From the NCBI GenBank assembly GCA_964479625.1, contig CAYZMS010000003.1, forward strand, positions 127,690 to 191,689: a stretch of DNA of 64,000 nucleotides, written 5' to 3'. Shown in pieces: positions 60,941 through 64,000 of the stretch; the stretch's first letter is position 1, and the number at the start of each line of letters is the position of its first letter. Position numbers and translations under genes: made by a program. The DNA comes from CAYZMS01 sp964479625 (GTDB lineage: Bacteria; Bacteroidota; Bacteroidia; Chitinophagales; Saprospiraceae). The notes beneath the pieces were generated by a model. It had not been told where the DNA came from, did no database searches, and saw nothing but the letters and a program-made list of their open reading frames with translations.

Positions 60941-62443
60941 ATGTACAGCAAGCAGGATTACTTTCTGACCTTCTCCTTCCCCCTGGCTGATCTTCGCCCT
61001 CTGATAGCCGGGGAGACTTTCGAAATACCTACCCTGACTAATGGAAAACTGCTGACTGAGCGCCTGGTAAATGAAGCAGCTCCACAGCCCTTCATGAAGT
61101 TTTTTGGAAAACTGCGGGCGCGTACGGAAGCTTTTGAAGACGCACAATTCGGGAGCGAGAATTTTTTCTTCGAAGCCGACCGGGCTTTTCTGTTCCCACC
61201 CCTACAGCATGTATACGACGCTACCGGGAATTTTTGCACCCTTAATCTCAATTGTTTGCGCCGTTTGTACGCCACTGGGTGGATGGTCAATAGGCTGGAG
61301 GTTAATTTTCTGTTTGATATCGGCATAGCCCAATCCATGGCCGAGGAGGTCGAATACGATCTGGAACGCAGTGATTACCTAGGAAGCATCGTAGAAAACC
61401 TGAGCCGACTGCCCATCCGAATTCCCCGGACGGATCTGGACCCCGAATTGCAACCCCTGGTCAAGATCGCGCCGGGAATGGCACGACGATACCTGGAAGG
61501 GACAACCTACTCTGCTCAACGAGAGCAAGTCCGTTCTTTTTGGGTGCAAGGGGGGCGGCCACTTGCCTTTCTGTCGTTCAAGGGAGAGGCCTCTGAATTG
61601 CGATTCCTGAATGGCGATGCCCACTATGTGGATACCTTTGCCGATAAGGGTATACATCTCTTTCAGGGAGTCCTGGAAACTTATCGCCAGGAGGTGAAGG
61701 TCTGGCTCGCACAACTGGACGAGGAGTATGATAAGGAGGCCCTTCGGCGTATTCGGGTCACGCTCATTCGAATGCATGCTAATCGGGAGGCAGTCAGATT
61801 AGCCCTGGAGGCCACTTACCGGCAACAAACACCCTTGCTGCCAGATACCGCTTCCAGCAAGCACCTCGAGTGTTTATTGGAAAAATCACTGACCTATTTA
61901 ATGCCCGAGGCGGAGGAGCAAAGTGTTTACCGGAAAAATCTTTTCCCGGCCTTGTTCGAGCTGGAACAGGAATTGGAACCCCAAGCAATAACCCATTTAT
62001 TCGAACAGATCCAACACTTTCCCCGGGAGGTGCGCAAGCGGTTGGAGCGGTATTTCGAACAATTGCGCCAGCAAGGTCACCTGTGGTCAAAAGAAGAAGA
62101 GGAGGCCCGAAACGAAACCCTACGCCATTGCCGGGAATTGATGCGTAAAGGAGCGTTTGAAGGGGTAATTAATTTGTTGTACTTTTTTAACGGACTCCAA
62201 GAAACCGAAGGCACCCTTCTTGTATTGAACAATCGTTTGCAACGCTTGCGCAAGGACCGTCGCCAGAACCACATCACCCGGGAAGCCTTCGATACGGAAC
62301 TTTCCCGTTTCGAAACCGAGCTTTTTCAGTTTATCAGCAGCTTTACTCCCAACCGGCCATTCACCTTTATCGCTGCCTGGATCAATCGGCAAGCAGGGAC
62401 TCCACCACCAGAACCGGAGCATTGGCAGCAGCCCTGTGAATGA
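60941..62443 (+). CDS. Protein with a C-terminal effector-associated-domain-like region
   Basis: This 500-residue protein is not recognised as a whole. Residues 1-about 390 form a mixed domain starting MYSKQDYFLTFSFPLADLRP, without signal peptide. Residues about 394-470 (CRELMRKGAFEGVINLLYFF, then LLVLNNRLQRLRKDRRQNHI and ELFQFI) resemble the small helical EAD adaptors that bring conflict-system proteins together through matching domains. If so, it is a cytoplasmic component that pairs with another EAD protein elsewhere. It lies between the two zinc operators but has no visible zinc link; its leader carries a strong hairpin. Confidence 0.6.
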   Translation: MYSKQDYFLTFSFPLADLRPLIAGETFEIPTLTNGKLLTERLVNEAAPQPFMKFFGKLRARTEAFEDAQFGSENFFFEADRAFLFPPLQHVYDATGNFCTLNLNCLRRLYATGWMVNRLEVNFLFDIGIAQSMAEEVEYDLERSDYLGSIVENLSRLPIRIPRTDLDPELQPLVKIAPGMARRYLEGTTYSAQREQVRSFWVQGGRPLAFLSFKGEASELRFLNGDAHYVDTFADKGIHLFQGVLETYRQEVKVWLAQLDEEYDKEALRRIRVTLIRMHANREAVRLALEATYRQQTPLLPDTASSKHLECLLEKSLTYLMPEAEEQSVYRKNLFPALFELEQELEPQAITHLFEQIQHFPREVRKRLERYFEQLRQQGHLWSKEEEEARNETLRHCRELMRKGAFEGVINLLYFFNGLQETEGTLLVLNNRLQRLRKDRRQNHITREAFDTELSRFETELFQFISSFTPNRPFTFIAAWINRQAGTPPPEPEHWQQPCE

Positions 62444-62448
62444 CCCCT

Positions 62449-62976
62449 TTAATGCGAAGTCCAGATCAGTTCCAATAATTCTTCCTGCGAAAGTTGTATA
62501 GGGTAATTATTTCTTGCTGTGTTCAGATCGTATAAACCCCAGCCGATCCCCGCTATGATTATGGCTAGAATGATCTTTTTTTTCTTTTGAAGTGTTCTGT
62601 TCGAATTATGGAGGCAGGATCTCCAGCGATAATTTAAGAAATGTGCTCCTGCGATAAATAAACCGCCTAATAAAAGATGCAAGGGATTTTCGCCCAGGTG
62701 TTGTTTACTCAACCAAATCAGTCCAAAACCAGCAGTTGCAAGCAACAGGGGGGCCAGGCGACCATGGCCTCTTAGGTATCCACTGCTCAGGGCAGTAATC
62801 GCAATGCCGGCGCTGATGGCAATAAAACCCAGTTCCAGCAGTCCCCCATTGACCCAATAAGTACTGCCAGCGAGTAAAGAAGTCAACAAAATTGGCCATA
62901 GCATACAATGCAGGCCGCAGGCAAAAGCAGCCACCATACCCACAAAGTCTAAATACTTATAAGACATAAAGTCCAT
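62449..62976 (-). CDS. MerC-domain membrane protein
   Basis: This 175-residue protein has four membrane spans. The N-terminal AFACGLHCMLWPILLTS carries the Cys-x-x-His-Cys pair expected of the MerC mercury or metal transporter family. A polar loop with a Lys-rich stretch precedes the last span, and the tail ends LLELIWTSH. The initiating ATG (62976) lies 14 bases from the operator at 62990-63004, so it is probably regulated with the divergent gene. A start at 62967 is also possible. Confidence 0.8.
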   Translation of the reverse strand: MDFMSYKYLDFVGMVAAFACGLHCMLWPILLTSLLAGSTYWVNGGLLELGFIAISAGIAITALSSGYLRGHGRLAPLLLATAGFGLIWLSKQHLGENPLHLLLGGLFIAGAHFLNYRWRSCLHNSNRTLQKKKKIILAIIIAGIGWGLYDLNTARNNYPIQLSQEELLELIWTSH

Positions 62977-62989
62977 TTTCTATATCAAG

Positions 62990-63030
62990 TGCAACAATGT
63001 TGCAATATTATAATCTTTAATTTACCTTTG
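62990..63030 (+). promoter_or_regulatory. Second palindromic operator overlapping a promoter
   Basis: TGCAACAATGTTGCA (62990-63004) is a perfect 7-bp inverted repeat around one A and resembles the operator at 57401. The TTG of its right half (63000-63002) and TACCTTTG (63023-63030) are 20 bases apart, a full -33/-7 promoter. Like the first site, the repressor would cover the -33 element. It sits between merC-like and the DUF3299-like gene and could control both. Confidence 0.72.
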
Positions 63031-63063
63031 CAAATGCGTCTTCTTAGCTTTCAAAAAAACTAC

Positions 63064-63513
63064 ATGAATCCGTTATTCTTATTCCTTTTTCTTTTTGTTT
63101 TTGGGTGGGGGGTATCTTTGAATGCTCAAGTGCCGATAGATTGGAACATTCTGGCTGATGCGGAATGGAAGGAACAGTGGGATGAAGAAATCCAGGCTTA
63201 CTGGCTGGTACCTGAATTCGGTGATCGACTGCGCACCTATGAGGGGAAAGAGATCGAGATACGTGGTTATTTCATGCCAATTAATGAAGAGGAAGGCTTT
63301 TTTGTGTTATCGAAAAACCCCTGGGCTTCCTGTTTCTTTTGCGGCATGGCCGGCCCAGAGACCATTATCGAACTGCAAATGGAGGATCCCAGAGAACACC
63401 GGTTCAAAATGGACCAACGGCTGGTCTTCCGGGGGATTTTGCAGTTAAACAATACGGATTTCATGCACTGTAATTACATCCTTACCGAAGCTACTCCGGT
63501 ACTTTCGAAATAA
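63064..63513 (+). CDS. Small secreted protein with CxxC motif (DUF3299-like)
   Basis: The ATG at 63064 gives 149 residues with a signal peptide (MNPLFLFLFLFVFGWGVSLN, cleavage after AQ). A GTG frame from 62989 was rejected because the promoter at 63000-63030 lies inside it. The beta-rich body contains EIEIRGYFMPIN, the cysteine cluster PWASCFFCGMAGPETIIEL and TDFMHCNYIL, resembling DUF3299. It might bind zinc or another metal in the periplasm. The His-rich lipoprotein follows 12 bases later. Confidence 0.65.
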   Translation: MNPLFLFLFLFVFGWGVSLNAQVPIDWNILADAEWKEQWDEEIQAYWLVPEFGDRLRTYEGKEIEIRGYFMPINEEEGFFVLSKNPWASCFFCGMAGPETIIELQMEDPREHRFKMDQRLVFRGILQLNNTDFMHCNYILTEATPVLSK

Positions 63514-63525
63514 ACTATCCATTTT

Positions 63526-63930
63526 ATGCACCATTACTGGAAATTATTGCTTTTTGTCTTCTTCTTGGCTTCATGCGCTGACAAACCAACTAAAGAGGAT
63601 CAGTTACTGGAAGAAGCCTTTACTATCCACAAAGAGGCGGTAACCATCGAAAGTGCCGTCCGGGAGCAAATGAAAAACGGATCTATCCTAGATTCTAGTC
63701 TTGCAAGTATTAAAAGCCGGCTTGATCAGTGGAGTTCCAACTTGATCGAAGTCCCTGGTTACGAACACGACCATGATCACGACCATGAGGGCCACGACCA
63801 TCACCATCATGATCATAGTGCCCCTGTTGATGTTACGGCTGAGCATATGGTGGGGATTCAACAGGAATTCCTGGACACCATTCAGGCCATAAAAAGGGAT
63901 CTGGAGGCTTATTTGGGAAAATTTAATTAG
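63526..63930 (+). CDS. Histidine-rich metal-binding lipoprotein
   Basis: This 134-residue protein has a lipobox (FFLASC, Cys near 17) followed by a helical region and a His/Asp block near residues 80-101 (with HDHDHDHEGHDHHHHDHS). It should bind zinc or similar ions at the envelope, giving the zinc uptake or storage role expected for this cluster. It is co-transcribed with the DUF3299-like gene behind the operator at 62990. Confidence 0.75.
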   Translation: MHHYWKLLLFVFFLASCADKPTKEDQLLEEAFTIHKEAVTIESAVREQMKNGSILDSSLASIKSRLDQWSSNLIEVPGYEHDHDHDHEGHDHHHHDHSAPVDVTAEHMVGIQQEFLDTIQAIKRDLEAYLGKFN

Positions 63931-63982
63931 GACCTCATCAACCAGTTAGGGCAAACGCATCAAAATAAAAAAAGCGAACTTT

Positions 63983-64000
63983 CGGTCAAAAAGTTGACCG
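63983..64000. other. Inverted repeat at the window edge
   Basis: CGGTCAA (63983-63989) and TTGACCG (63994-64000) pair around AAAG. It may be part of a terminator or a TetR-type operator cut by the window end. Confidence 0.3.

Noticed and set aside
62989..63063. GTG-started extension of the DUF3299-like gene
   Set aside because: It overlaps the operator and promoter at 62990-63030, so it cannot be in the mRNA.

Overview
This window comes from a member of the Bacteroidota, most likely a filamentous or multicellular marine-type lineage near the Saprospiria (Lewinella/Haliscomenobacter-like). Evidence for the phylum includes a type IX secretion sorting tail, lipoprotein signals of Bacteroidota type, TAnnTTTG promoter elements with an upstream TTG, AccB/AccC next to Efp and FabH, LolC/E-type permease and many exported hypothetical proteins. 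The closer placement is an inference. Most of the window is ordinary chromosome with short operons on both strands and no insertion sequences or CRISPR arrays.

Layout: 1-15.7 kb carries a lectin-OmpA protein, NDH-2, DinB, a glucan phosphorylase, a tightly overlapped minus-strand operon ending in kdsD homologue, RecQ, AroQ, an MsbA-like exporter and a type IX secretion cargo protein. 15.7-22.3 kb is the main accessory region: an EACC1-like small protein, a 1312-residue CHAT-NACHT-LRR-FGE protein, an HRDC-domain accessory protein, a reverse transcriptase and a template repeat. The 3' end of the 1312-residue gene is a variable repeat. It differs from the template repeat downstream of the RT at 14 positions, and all 14 are adenines in the template. 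This is a complete diversity-generating retroelement (DGR) whose target is the C-type-lectin-like sensor domain of a STAND-type conflict protein.

22.4-50.6 kb is housekeeping and envelope biology: GH3/beta-lactamase fusion, GmhA, two cyclophilins, ROK kinase, TPR protein, EamA transporter, an ECF sigma operon, a CotH-like protein, acyltransferase, ABC exporter, RadC, RnpA, the AccC-AccB-Efp-FabH cluster, a sodium symporter, FKBP, LspA, DUF819, and a GH113-like/M23 pair. 51.3-52.2 kb is an RNA-rich gap with an odd tRNA-like gene, a promoter-to-terminator small-RNA candidate and several strong hairpins. 53.8-57.2 kb holds two tandem exported MORN-caspase proteins.

57.4-63.9 kb looks like a zinc-limitation regulon. 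Two COG0523 GTPases and a DUF1826 protein lie behind one palindromic operator (57401-57419). MerC, a small secreted CxxC protein and a His-rich lipoprotein surround a second, related operator (62990-63004). In both places the TTG of the -33 element lies inside the right half-site. Between them sits a 500-residue protein with a C-terminal effector-associated-domain-like segment. Function calls rest on motifs read by eye; no database search was run.
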